Position numbers and translations under genes: made by a program
Notes under the pieces: generated by a model
What the model was told of the DNA's origin: nothing
Database searches by the model: none
The model's input: the letters and a program-made list of their open reading frames with translations, nothing else
Origin: Plasmodium coatneyi
Lineage: Eukaryota; Apicomplexa; Aconoidasida; Haemosporida; Plasmodiidae
DNA: 64,000 nt
Reading direction: 5' to 3'
Assembly: GCF_001680005.1 (NCBI RefSeq)
Contig: NC_033567.1
Location: 1,178,001 to 1,242,000, forward strand
Shown here: positions 30,701 through 40,800 of the stretch, piece after piece
Layout of the letters: each line of letters begins with the position of its first letter
Numbering within the stretch: the stretch's first letter is position 1

Positions 30701-33556
30701 ACAGAGGTTCAAATATTTGTTCTCGCAAATGAAGGACAAAATGGACAGCACAAATTCGTCATTCGAGAAGTAAAAAAAGTTGTTTAAAATTTTCACATTT
30801 AGCAAAACATTCTTCCTCAGCTGATAGAAGTAGTCACCTCTGTAATATACCACTTCGATGGATTCGTATTTTCGCAAAGTGCATAATGTGTACAGCTCTA
30901 TGAAGGCGATATTTTCTAAAGAGTGAAAATTGTAAGTTAAAAATTTTCCTTCCAATGAGTTCTCTCCAGTTTTCACAATTTTGTAATTCAAGAAGATGTT
31001 ATCCTCCATTTGGTCCACAACACAATTGTACGCAATTTCTTCTGCGTCTTTTCTCTCCAAGAGTTGCTTCATTAAAAATAAAAAATAACGTCTGCTTGTT
31101 ATTTCCTTGGAACTCTTCACACTGTTTACACTGCTCACGTTAATAAAACTGTCTACGTTGTTTTGTCCAGGTTTGGTTCGGTCTACTTGGATGCACCTTC
31201 CTTCTTGCTCCTCGAGGGACATATCAAAATATTTTTCCAACTCAGAATACGCCTTATTCAGAACAAAGTACACATAATTACTATCATGCTTGTAAAACAA
31301 CTCGATAAATTTTTTTATGTAGAAAGTCTTCATGCAAAAATTATCGGTTATTAAAATATTCTTTAAAAAAATGTAGTACAACAAATTCTTATCCTTCGCG
31401 TGCATAAATATGTATTTAATACATTGCTTTATCAGCTCGTACAGACTGAACATGAAAAAGTCGTCATTTTGAAAGAAACAGTAAAAAAGATATTCCAGCA
31501 CGTTCTTTTCACACATGGACTCTTTAAAATATTTTAACAACAATGATAAACACATATATTTCTTCTTCTTTTCCTGATTAAAAATTATATACCTTAAATG
31601 ATCACATACGTCTTTTTTTATAAATGTATTTTTCTTGCTGCTCAGTAAAAATTCGTAAATGCCAATGCAACTTTTCCATATAATTTTTATGTTATACCAT
31701 GAATACATTTTTAGCATTACTAGTAAGCTTCTCATAATTGCGCTGTACAAATGGGACATAAAATTGACTCTATTTTTCTGGGACAAACGTTCAAAGTGGT
31801 TTCTTAAACAATTTATCTTGACATAGCCATCCGTTTTAACCAGTTCGTCGATCTGTGATGGTGAAATGTTCGTCTGCGCGTTTGGTACCCCTTCAGGAGC
31901 GTTCTCTTCGCTTATCATTTTGGCACCCCCAGGAACTTCCCCTCCTTCGCCATCGCACAAAGAAGGGTCATCCTTACAATCACTACGATCGTCATTTGGG
32001 CTGGGATTAACCCTTTGGTCATGCCTAACGGGGGTGGAGCCTTCTTCGTAAATTTTATCTTCACTCTGATCAGATAAGTGCAACAAATGCGTACTATCCA
32101 AATTTGTGATGTGTCCATTCGAGCAATCATAATTTGGACAAGGTACATTTCCCTCAGGACAATTTCTCTTCATTGCGTTATGCCCTACCCATTCATCGGC
32201 ACAATTATTGGGTAACCCATCGGTAAAAAAACACACTTCGGATTCTTCCCCTTTTGGTAAGTCTCCCCCCTTGTTGGTATCTTCAAAAATGTACTGCAAT
32301 TTTTCATTTTTTTGTAACCAGTAACTTATGCTGTCTATGCACAGGAAGATAAAAAACGGGTTTTTGCTTCCCTCACATAGTAAATTTTTTATTTTAAAAA
32401 ATAATATAAAATATTCCAAATTGTCACTAATATTGAGGTGCTTTACATTTTTATACTTTATAATTAATATGCTTCTATATTTACACAATAGTAAAAAGGG
32501 GTTTTCTTTTTTCTTCTCCTTAATAACGTTGTCACACTGTTGCAGCAGCTGTTGTATCTTCTTTATGCAGCATATGTACTTGCTCAGGAGGACAGTACTT
32601 GGGTGGCTTACGCCGCCGTGCATTCCCGTGTCCACCTGCGTGCCCACATTTTCCTCCTCAGGTGCGTCAAATTCTTCATCACTTCCCACATCGCTGGGGG
32701 GATCGTCGTACTGAGCTACCCGCCTGGATTCTATTCCAACTTCTGAGATGGGGGAGAGCTGTGCCTTCTCGGACAAAAGAAGACATACGCTCGCTCGGTA
32801 AGCTTCTATGACATTTTTCACCTGCTGGTAAATCAAGCACACATGTGTGCATATGTCTTTGTCAAAAGGGAACTGCAACAGAATTTTTTTTAAATTCTTC
32901 GCAATAAGTAAAAAGGCGTTAAGCATGTGACTATTTATTTGGAGTGTTGCATTTCCATTATAAGTGATTAGAAAATTGGCAAAAATGTTTAAATAATTTT
33001 GGTTCTTTTTTAAAAAATTTATTTTCAATTTGTTGTTAATGTATCTCAAAATGTTGGTGTAAAATAAGGCAATGTGCTCCTCCCGAAATGTGCCATAATT
33101 ATTTATAAAATATTCGATTATCAACGTTTTGCAATTCGTGCAATCCTGCTGATCATCCTCATTTTTTAAAAAGAGATTTTTTAAAAAATGGTGAATTAAT
33201 TTATCCTTCCACTTATTGTTCTGAAAAATATACAAATTAAGAGTTCTCAAGGGATTTTTTTTAATTTTCACATTTTTCAAGTATATAATGAGGTACAGAA
33301 AATACTCACCAATTGATAAATTGATTTCATTGCATATCTCAAAATTCTTGTAATTCTCAAAAAAGTCTGTTACATGCGTTTTCACATCTGTTACATACAT
33401 ATGACATTTTTTCCAATGCAAGATTATTTCTGCCTTATTTAAAAGGTTTGAATTGGTCAAGCTCGCAGTAACACACTTGTGAATGTGCAGAAGTTTTTTC
33501 TCAATTTCCTGTATTTCTGTTTTTTTTACTTTTCCGAAAAATTGTAAGCCCGTCAT
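24776..33556 (-). CDS. Giant helical-repeat protein, possible THADA/Trm732 homologue
   Basis: One uninterrupted exon of 8.8 kb encodes 2926 residues. The protein is almost wholly Leu/Ile/Phe/Lys-rich helix, interrupted by acidic low-complexity inserts (about 275-320, 455-560, 1600-1670, 1920-1990, 2420-2500), as in ARM/HEAT-repeat proteins. Two patches recall the DUF2428 core of THADA (yeast Trm732): FLRKSSNMCLALSSLAKSY at about 1698-1716, where the family has an arginine-rich RRSAG-type helix, and LKSASTSLYNILTKRLLAK at about 1790-1809, where it has an RN..T.L....TR helix. Yeast Trm732 works with the methyltransferase Trm7 on tRNA position 32, so a tRNA-modification cofactor is the leading suggestion. 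It is about twice the length of Trm732, and the resemblance is by eye only. Another HEAT-repeat protein remains possible. The start follows an AT-rich leader, and no upstream exon is needed. Confidence 0.6.
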   Translation of the reverse strand: MTGLQFFGKVKKTEIQEIEKKLLHIHKCVTASLTNSNLLNKAEIILHWKKCHMYVTDVKTHVTDFFENYKNFEICNEINLSIGEYFLYLIIYLKNVKIKKNPLRTLNLYIFQNNKWKDKLIHHFLKNLFLKNEDDQQDCTNCKTLIIEYFINNYGTFREEHIALFYTNILRYINNKLKINFLKKNQNYLNIFANFLITYNGNATLQINSHMLNAFLLIAKNLKKILLQFPFDKDICTHVCLIYQQVKNVIEAYRASVCLLLSEKAQLSPISEVGIESRRVAQYDDPPSDVGSDEEFDAPEEENVGTQVDTGMHGGVSHPSTVLLSKYICCIKKIQQLLQQCDNVIKEKKKENPFLLLCKYRSILIIKYKNVKHLNISDNLEYFILFFKIKNLLCEGSKNPFFIFLCIDSISYWLQKNEKLQYIFEDTNKGGDLPKGEESEVCFFTDGLPNNCADEWVGHNAMKRNCPEGNVPCPNYDCSNGHITNLDSTHLLHLSDQSEDKIYEEGSTPVRHDQRVNPSPNDDRSDCKDDPSLCDGEGGEVPGGAKMISEENAPEGVPNAQTNISPSQIDELVKTDGYVKINCLRNHFERLSQKNRVNFMSHLYSAIMRSLLVMLKMYSWYNIKIIWKSCIGIYEFLLSSKKNTFIKKDVCDHLRYIIFNQEKKKKYMCLSLLLKYFKESMCEKNVLEYLFYCFFQNDDFFMFSLYELIKQCIKYIFMHAKDKNLLYYIFLKNILITDNFCMKTFYIKKFIELFYKHDSNYVYFVLNKAYSELEKYFDMSLEEQEGRCIQVDRTKPGQNNVDSFINVSSVNSVKSSKEITSRRYFLFLMKQLLERKDAEEIAYNCVVDQMEDNIFLNYKIVKTGENSLEGKFLTYNFHSLENIAFIELYTLCTLRKYESIEVVYYRGDYFYQLRKNVLLNVKILNNFFYFSNDEFVLSILSFICENKYLNLCDLYLFRTFLITSITNISRTSRDAYRKYILLFFEKFFIYYQRMIEMDKRRSYNIKGDINASATHMDKHSFEVQKVVSFLYGNVDVLREDPICDSPKNVYSTCIFHSADEKHLDHRKGIFLYNYYLMNILFVLFKNTNKDMGIEATVYCSDILNAVVDYCAHFENLNFFFFLFNAKTTWKEFYLISKEIFFKTVNIILLKRESFACLNNAFFPLVKSHRQVDHSFYAFLLRLCFISLNHRREVNKREDGMSTHLLTGTNSDNHDIYERVNNLSRSSNRDGAPLCDFFSCLIKYSDIEHIKEDNKYLINYVNYLFSDWGEKSVDRENREGGAMINIPLYIFESFINKLKKENIIKLTKHEDVENCEMYKLAFYINEFILYLKDNMDFSKDIEGATFRKHFAEISLCSSSTYLNFEQYKQYPVPSEIVQSSDGWQLILLKVYMCNVLHYFISYLNTLFLNESKSFFFDCRGHLIFEDETEKETTSIIIWLSIKYICILFTSIVDFSFKFNITTSEGGKHHESALANCDSKGESTKDANYVSGKKNISLCFFHSTEIHLIIQNLLCLLLHSKHIACQQYLSDCLLDVCRIIVLRSGDSMQTIPLFYVYIILLIFKNEGGESKCTGEDGNQVDKSPEGRAHIAAEEPISNENPEDAEPNFEFLTGIISRLNRMLTTKEENNVDVSEILSAHFLKGNITPPKGEAHEHPTFQNTNQRENKRESDEPKCATPSHVNNNFKLNDKLNMLIWDDQRINTNFLRKSSNMCLALSSLAKSYRAKEQYIIYNFIIKIIINYLLNGNNKFKKVICVNIIKHIYTVIDNKTLYEYMSDIYKIALIYYKSKFFCLKSASTSLYNILTKRLLAKLNYSYHVSSNMYYFCTGSKRRIFKNINLTFFDLLNSINLLKIFLSVFIKKGKFLNGEHCSKNEGKPFFDYSNFYAQFIPILIFLSNVTIFNNDDYFLLRNVKGDLRAAHSALQFSSHSACPTETGGQTVEEGYNQSDMQEDGENAEWAEAPTGNQPSNDPGGENQTQISNRNIYFLFVKHLKKLLTHGNYFVQVLICRIIVNVYMHIYLKLKKKNLIFNFLNKIVINAMEGHKNNCYLLLFIEFVRRKESKTLMEENKKKFRKIFFQFLFLFVRSEEYAKVLLILQILNILYGRISISLDQNVVAFLFRRLTLYQDDMFISVLVNELLMKITKRVENLVALLDIYASSKNEKHIESFLYNWYLHTKKRHKKDFQIKEKQLSELSNYSSFKFFSECDKKGVSIPQGEEWLDGTKRNLSGDCEGEVHGQDAKTDEPVDERMYIYLYLLLFQIIHTYKDNIKIKKYCFSILLTVAKFISLENLFLFERMQQYYVEHIKQNYLDKYIISYSYLICVKYFSTAQKTEHRKSQKERCEPGNKFIEAIYDFIDTEKESTASSLNCNWKESLFNYAYFYLLLFLNLVSRLCNKNSVTYTKYFVKAFMNYGIVEYNYDRLEEEAKMENFNAGGGDDIRKNVTVPKRETHSSLDYPTGDDAPNWSNKNGAKKNNKNEMFDVTQFLINNYPPEGTPQVNTPNYALPKEEGKTLDERTTAYIKYKEWYRTDLNQWIMQVVKNKVRNQNITFDVVYVKNSLKHLRGHNLFTAFFVVLYSCLIFMLNDENELIRYKAKIAVLHMMRKKTLNVYQTMKDIICVEFFIYYLSKWHQHVALHILTFCISQTKSCITDKFYYNPVKLFDQEKYNLYINNVLLNHLFVFYYLFNITTIYKGGNPRGGITDFYHFVDTLGGQKKDTFVRNVNTENAAPVLSNDETNSDGYDLYELKKDAVWEKVLEKLVHKRTVRTECHTLGGKAEKPLRTSCVVTSYVTNFLIFLRMGYIADIKKSLDDYSHLLQSYKNVDLFDSNFVICWSNLFNKIIILLINIFIFFQKNIALYCNSYFYEEINMIKSKTVSIYGTFKLVRHEMNPFLLKTMELLLSIMGTAFLKNSNFFSDIYTLLYSLKGSV

Positions 33557-34560
33557 TTTTTTCTTGCATCCTAAAAAATCGTTAGTTTACTTGGCATATC
33601 AGGAGCTTCCCCCTTTTAGCTTAAGTCTATTCTCCTCCTCCACGGCCAAAAGGGAAACATTTTCTTTTTTTTGCCTACCCCTGCCGCAAGTTTCTTGGCT
33701 ATCTTTTTTCTCCCTTTTATGCTATTATCCTGGGATAGATTCCCGCATATGTATGCTGAAACTGTACGCCCCACGTAAGTATACACGGCTATGCAAACCT
33801 GCTATGCATACGTAGCGCTTTCCCGATCTGCATACGAATTGGTACCCCCTGAGGTGAACCTTCCGCTGATTGAAATTGGCCGATGTAGCCTATGCGGTGC
33901 TGTCATTCCCGCAATCTGCTAAACGGCTAGCATGGAAATGCTCACAGGATGCTTTACATCCATTCGACCATGTAAAAAGGGTCACATATATGTATGCATA
34001 TTTCCACAATTTTGTATATCCACATTTACATGTAGATTTATTTATACCTTACGTTTATGCGCATATACTTACAACGGTTCGCATCTGCGCATCAGCATTT
34101 TATTTATTTTTTGTGAATCCTTCCACTGGAGGGAGCCCGTTCCGCATGTATGTATTTTACGTATAATATTTATATCGCCTTCGCGAGTGCATTATATGCG
34201 CATATAAACGGTGCTTACATTTTTTTAAGCGTTGTAAGCGTTGCGTTGCCTGGAGGGCACCCCCGCTGCATGCGTACATATATATGCATGTTCTGTGGAA
34301 TCGCGTTTGTGCTTAACAACGGAGGTGCTGCGACGGAACCTATTTTACGCCACTTCGGGGAATCTACATGGCCTCCAATTTTTGGAACCTATTTTTTGTT
34401 GCCATATTTTCCGCCATTTCTCCGTCATTTTTTTCTCCCCCTTTAGGAATCCGTAATTAGATGAGGTTTTTCCTAGATGAGGAATACTCACATTATATAC
34501 TCTGCAGAAATAAGACTCCCCCCCTTTTTTTATACTTTTTTCAAAACAATTTTGACATAA
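33557..34560. promoter_or_regulatory. Divergent intergenic region, helical-repeat and DHHC genes
   Basis: About 1 kb between the start of the giant helical-repeat gene (-) and the first candidate exon of the DHHC gene (+). It has higher GC patches than most spacers here and several overlapping short frames. An alternative first exon for the DHHC gene, starting at 34368 (MASNFW), lies in it. No promoter element can be named. Confidence 0.4.
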
Positions 34561-37019
34561 ATGTTTCAAACAAAAGGGGCCAGGGCTCCTTTCCTGTTAC
34601 CGTTATATAAGGGTTCGGCACATTTATACAAAAGGAGAAAAAATAAGGAAACATACATGCCTAATAGATTTCCTGCTTATATATCCGTGAATCCTATACA
34701 TATGTTATCATAAAAACGATGTATACGTGAGTACACACTTGCATGCATACTTTCGCACATTTTTTCCCCCTTCTTTCCCCTTTTTCATCCCCCTAGTTTA
34801 CGAAAGCAACAACATTTTTCTCTGTGATGGAAATGTCATAACGGGGCCAAATATCCTTCACCTCATTTTTACCTACACGATCATAGTCATTACGGTTTTC
34901 CCGATCTACATAATTGTGTAAGTGCTTCGTTACAATTTCTACTGCACATGTGCACGGGGTAGTGAGAGGCCCGCGTTCACCTTCTATTAGGGAAGACACC
35001 TGTGCGAAAAGAAATATAAGAATCAATCTTGGGGGGGAAGAACAAAACGTAGATGCAGGCGTGCTTATGTGTTCCTGCATATATGAGTACACTTCAACGT
35101 ATTCGGACACGAAAAAACACAGCCATAAAGCGGAGAAGCGAAAATGAATTGCAGCTACTTCCCTGGTCACCCTTTTAACAACTTACACCAGTGCCGCAAC
35201 GCATAGATTTATTTTCATGTGTAATTTTTTTCCACTCGAATTGCAGCTATTCCCACGTAGAGACCTTCCTATTGTTAAGCCTTGCGATACTTTCAATAAC
35301 GGCCTTCTTCATTTTAGTCTTATTTTTCCTAACGACGACGGCATTCTGCGACCCTGGAATGTAAGAAGGAGAACGAGTCCACTGGAAAGTTAAATTTTTA
35401 CATAATATTAATATATCATAAATTTTTTTTGCTTTTCTCTCACCTTTTGTAGAATTCCAAAAAAGAGTTATGTAGATTTATCTTTACCCAAGGGAAGAAG
35501 TACGCAGAGTGTAGTTTGCTGAGCGAAAATTCTGTTCATGCATCAGTGCCCCGTTTTGTTGATTTCCCTAAAGATGGTTTGTTTTCCCCGTCTCTACGCA
35601 TAAACTCATTCGCCTTCCATTTTTTACCCTCTTTCCCTTTAGCTGCTTTCACAACTGTAAAGATAAATGGCACTATTATAAAGAGCTTCTGGTGTGGTAG
35701 GTTTTCACCCTTTTTATTCGTTCATTCGATTGTCTATCCATTTATTAGTCCATTTGTCTGTTCTCTTGTCTGCCCGTCGTTTCCCCCCCTGCAGTGTACT
35801 GCAACCATTTCAAAGAGCCAAGGAGCAAGCACTGCTACATGTGCAATAACTGTGTCACCAAGTTTGATCACCACTGCGTATGGTAATAAAGGAAGACGAA
35901 AGTGGAATCCCAAATGTTCATACGTGTTGCATTGGTGGCTGTTAGCAGTTCCCATGGTGTATGAGCGCGTCGTTTTTCTCACCATTATTCATTTCTCTTC
36001 ATTTTTTTCCTTTTTTCTTCACCTTTTCGATTCACCCCTCAGGTTGGGGAACTGTATTGGGGCGCGAAACTACAGAAGATTTATTTTCTTCATTTTGAAT
36101 TTGTCAATCCTTTCAACAATAATATGTTTTACCTTTATTGGAATTTTTATTGTAATGGACAGGCTTGTGCGGATGTGTGTGCACATGGGACCTTCCTGCG
36201 GTAGAGCAGTAACTATTTAGTCACCCCTTCCAACGCTCATTTAGTCATTTCCCCCTCTTTTGCAGAGCCTCTGCATGAAGGAATACCATAACATAAACTT
36301 AGGGTCTATTTTTTACATAACCTTTGAATATCCGCACATGTAAATTAGAGCAAAATAAAATGCACCCAGCGAACAACAAAACTTATAGTGAGGAATAACT
36401 CCATTGATTGATTAACCATTCTTCAAGTTTTAGCCCCCCCCTTCCCCTCCATAGTCAACACATTTTTTCCCTCCTTTTCCTCCCTTTTTTGCCCCGTTTT
36501 CCTGCAGTGCGCTGTATATTATTTACACCATCACGTCCTCCCTGCTGCTAATCAATTTATTTTTTTACCATTTAAAGATGATACTGTCCAATAGAACGAC
36601 GTATGAGGACATTCAGGGTTTATACGAGGATGACAACCCCTTCGATGAGGGTAAGAGATGGCTGCACGTGTGTGTATGCACAGGCCTATGCGCTTGTGTA
36701 AATATGCCTGTGGGCCTTAACGCCCCACCGTCACATACACGCACACACATCATTTCGCGCTTAATTCTTCCACCCAGGGAAATACATAAACTTGAAAAAG
36801 TTTCTCCTCACGCCTGTTATCAAGACGTAAGCATGTTTACAAATTGGCCCAATTGACAAAATTGACCAAGTCGGTCGAGGCCTCTCTTATTTGCGACAAA
36901 AAATAGAACATATGAAAATTCACAATTATTGATTTTTTCATGCGTTCCCTTCCCTCCATTAATCTTAACTTTTCAGGCAAGTGGAATGGACAGAAACTGT
37001 AAAAATAACGGCGGTGTAA
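34561..37019 (+). CDS. DHHC-type protein S-acyltransferase (palmitoyltransferase)
   Basis: DHHC enzymes transfer palmitate to cysteines of proteins at membranes. Ten exons are firm: join(34797..34917, 35247..35360, 35453..35508, 35643..35696, 35795..35882, 36043..36151, 36266..36339, 36508..36650, 36778..36826, 36977..37019), phases agreeing throughout. The first exon is uncertain. The best candidate in the required phase is 34561..34612, but its donor is weak; 34368..34452 is the alternative. The protein has about 300 residues. TM1 and TM2 (exons 2-3) are followed by the conserved DPG (CDPGII), then the Cys-rich domain ([20 protein letters not shown]) and the catalytic DHHC ([13 protein letters not shown]). 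TM3 and TM4 come next, then the TTxE motif (TTYE). All catalytic and zinc residues appear present. The end of exon 7 could instead be 36166, also in phase. Confidence 0.93.
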
Positions 37020-37852
37020 ATGTGTAACTGTCTCGCGGGGCGAAAATTTTGTTCTTCCTTTTTTTTTTTTTTTTTTTCGTTCGCCTATATGATTTTTTTT
37101 TAGTTTTTTCTGTTTACGCTGCTAATTCCTTGTAGCCTTTTGAATTACATGTTTATTTACCTTCCGTGCATGAAAAGCACACAAGGGAGTTGTTGCAAAA
37201 AAGGATGGAGTATTTTTACTGCCTTAATCGCAACAGTTTATAAATACGTTCAATTTTGCTGAAGCAATTGAACGAAACTTGAGTTACATTTAAAGAATAA
37301 ATGTTAATTTTAAAATAAAAATTTTTTAAAAACTAAAACAATGTAATTATGGCGATAAGGATGACAAAAAAGGTGGTGAGAAGAAAAACAACAAATGACA
37401 GACAGTGCCATGTGCACTGCGCGTAGAGTCATGTGCGCCCTTCTAAAAATTATATTAAAGAAATATTAAAGCCAGAAAGGGTGGGAAAAATAAAAGAAAG
37501 CTCCATAAATATGTTTCAGAAAAACCTGCACGGGTTAAATCCAAAGGTTACACTCTGATGTCCTACGGCAAAACAAAAGAGCGTAAAAAAGGGGCAGAAT
37601 AAAATTTTCCTGACTTACATGATCAATTAAAAAGAAAGAACATGGTTAATAATTAAAGGCGATTTAAATGAGTACTAGAAATGTAAAGGAAAATATAAGA
37701 TACATCAAGTGGATAATTTTGTCCTGAAAATTGTTGCCAAAAAATGATGCTGAGGTGGACTTTTCCGCGCTACTAAAATTTGGTGCAAGCATATTTTCCT
37801 CTAAAATTAGAAAGAAGCATTTCTTAAATTCTGAAGGGTGATCCCTCTCACA
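37020..37852. other. Convergent intergenic region, DHHC to phosphodiesterase beta
   Basis: This spacer lies between two facing genes. It has a T run near 37060-37078 and AT-rich sequence with short repeats of TTAAA type, consistent with two 3' UTRs. No gene is seen. Confidence 0.5.
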
Positions 37853-40800
37853 TCATTCGGAAATATTTTTTATAAAAAATAACGTTAAATCGATGTAACT
37901 CTTCTTCCTTTTGTCAATTTTTTTTTTGTTTTTTTCGTTCCTCTTCACAGACGTTGGGTCATAAACCTTGATGGCTTTTTCTTCCTTCATAAGTTTTTCC
38001 CACATGAGACAGTTGCTGTGTAGTCTCTTTAGGCAGAAATTCCTGAGAGGGGCGAAGCGGGCGTGTCCAAGGGGTGACATTTACATATTCACATGCATGC
38101 AGATGCTTACACGTGCATACACATGGACATACACGCACGCATATGCATCAGCACGCATAACGGTGAAGACGGAGGAGTCTTCCTCCCCCCTGAGAAATAG
38201 ATCCCTCCCCCTCAATAATAATTACTTCACAAATTTGATGTCATCTATGTAGGTGAGTTCCTCGAACAGAGGCATGACGACAAACTTGAGAAACGTAATT
38301 TGAGATTGGCAAACTTCATTGTGCTTTGTTCTGTCACATAACGGGGATAGGGGCATTTTATTTTTTAATTCTTCATCACCCTGGGAGTAGAATTCACACA
38401 ACACTCGTTGGCACCACTTGTAATGTTCGTTCCATTTGACAGATCCATGTGATATGTCTGCGCTTTTTATAATCATTTTTATTAGCACCAACAAATCGTC
38501 GTTGTTCTTTACGTAATCGAAATCCTCATTTTCTCGTCTTATGCGAAATTTGGAAATTAGTTCAAAGTGATATTTCATGTCGGTGCTCAAAATGAGCTCG
38601 ATGATGTAGGACCGTATCAGTCGAAAGTCCTGAGGAGGGTGAAAGGGAAAATATACACACGCATTGGCAGGTACATCCGTTCGTTCGTGCATTCATCTCA
38701 ACTGTTCACTTGTTCGGAGGCCCAACGAGCCGCCCGCTTTCCCCCTCGACTTTACCTTTTCCGAGAAGGATTTTAAAAGGTTGCACTGGTTTAGCTGCAG
38801 AATCTTAAACGTTATAGACGCGTGGTAATTTTCCAACACACTAATGTCATTATAAATAATGCTCAACGGGTGGAGACTATTCACGAAGAATAAATTGTTG
38901 TAGCCAGGATGACCCACGTCATGGCAGATACCGGAGATGAACATCACCAGCCTTATCTTGTACTCCATGTGGTCGTAAATTCCCAACTTTTTGCTTAAAC
39001 AGAAAAATTTCTGCGTCACCTGAGAAATTTCCCGGGGGAAATAAAACAAATTAAAAAATTAGCAAATTGGAATCTGGCACTGTTACTATGTGAGGGGGGT
39101 AAAAGACACTTAAAGCGCTTTTTAGTTTTTCACATTGATTATTTTACGATTGTTGATACCCACCATGGTCGCGTGAATGGTGTTGTGGTAAGGAACGTTG
39201 TTGTACTGCTTTTCCACGAAGGACAAAAAGTTTATGATGCAATTCATCGGAATGTCATGCTCGATGGTAAACATCAACGATAGATTGATGTCGAAAAAGG
39301 GGTACTTGGAATTCTCAAAATAATTCAAACAGTTGAAGTCCCACTCGGAAAGCGATTTGTTATCAATCAGTTGAATCATATTGGTGACACGAGGAATGTC
39401 TATTTCTTTTAGAAACTTTTTTATTTCCTTCTTGTCTATATCTACTTTATCGATGCATATGAAATCGTTGGTGGAAAAGGACTTGTTCAGTTTGAAGTCA
39501 GCCCCTTCATCCTGGTCCCCGAGGAAATTGCTCTTGCTTTTGCTCACGTATGCCTCTATGAACTTTTTGTTCTGAAAGGTGGGGCGGGATAGACAAGCGT
39601 GAACATAAGTGAACAGACCTAGATTCGCCAACGAACAAGTGACGTGGGGAGCATATGTTGAAAGCGTGAACGGAGTTCCACGATGCCATGTCTCAAAAGA
39701 GCAGTAGTACAATTATGTGCTTATATAGCCACATTAACATGACCCCTATACATACATGCAGATCTACCTCGAGCTTATCGAAAAGGTCGTAATCCACGTT
39801 GTACAAGTTATCCGTTTTGGTCAGTGTAGACAAGCATTGCTCCAGGATATTTGTGCAGTAAGAGGTCTTGCTATGCACATTGAAATTTATTTCCGTTTCA
39901 TTCTCCAACTCTAGGATAACTTTCGTGCACTGAAAGGGGGAAAAAATAATGTGTAAATAAAAAAGGAAATATTACTTTGCCTTCCCCTCTGCTTTACAAC
40001 TTGCTCGGATGAAGGCACCAACATATGCGGCACATCAGCGAAACTTTGCACAGCTAATCAACCGAGCAATGTGCCACTTTTAGGTAAAATCGCTCCCTCT
40101 CGCAAAAATAATCAGAAAGAAAGAAAACCGATTTGAAAGCACTTATTTTTGCATAATCGGAGAGTGAAGCATGTGATCTGGTGAAGCGTGTGCTCCGGTG
40201 AAGCGTTACACGTGCTGTGTTACCTCCTTTATCATCAGAACCAAATCCTCCATAGCGGTTGAAAATTTTTTATTATTCTTGCTGTTCTTGTTCATGGCCG
40301 ATTCTACCTTGTCCAGTTTGTAGCCGGTTATCTGCACATTTGGGAGCGTCAAAAAGGGGGCAAAACGGGAGGAAATAAATAGAGCGGTAGAAACACTCAC
40401 CTATCGACGCAAAAATATGCAGGTACACACATCCTGCGGGGAAGGTTCTCCCCCCCACACGGAACAAACAAATGAGAAAAAATTGTGACACATATATGGA
40501 CGCGATATATTCATAGCAAAACTGTTGCACATTCTTTGAGCAAATTAGGAAGTGATAAAAATGCACTTCCGCTTTATGTTTCTACGTAGCTAGAATATGT
40601 CACTCCCCTCATTTTACCAATAAGTTGTAGAACACGTAACGTATTTGCAGCTCCGACGTGTAGCATCCTATATACAGAAACAAGCACAGTGTCGTATACG
40701 CGATAACGCGGAAGACCCTAAAAGAAGTGGACACAATGGTGGAGGAGAAAAATGCTGACTAGTTGGAGGGAAAATATGATCTTCGTGTGAATAGTGAACT

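Noticed and set aside
34345..34620. Minus-strand frame with a RING-like pattern (CLKHLCQNC, then YFCR) and a good GTGAGT donor
   Set aside because: No partner exon carrying the other zinc ligands was found on either side. The stretch also lies against the 5' end of the DHHC gene on the other strand. It is probably chance, but transcript data could overturn this.
35516..36220. 234-residue open frame on + within the DHHC gene
   Set aside because: It reads through introns and is partly out of the true frame. Only pieces of it, as separate exons, belong to the enzyme.
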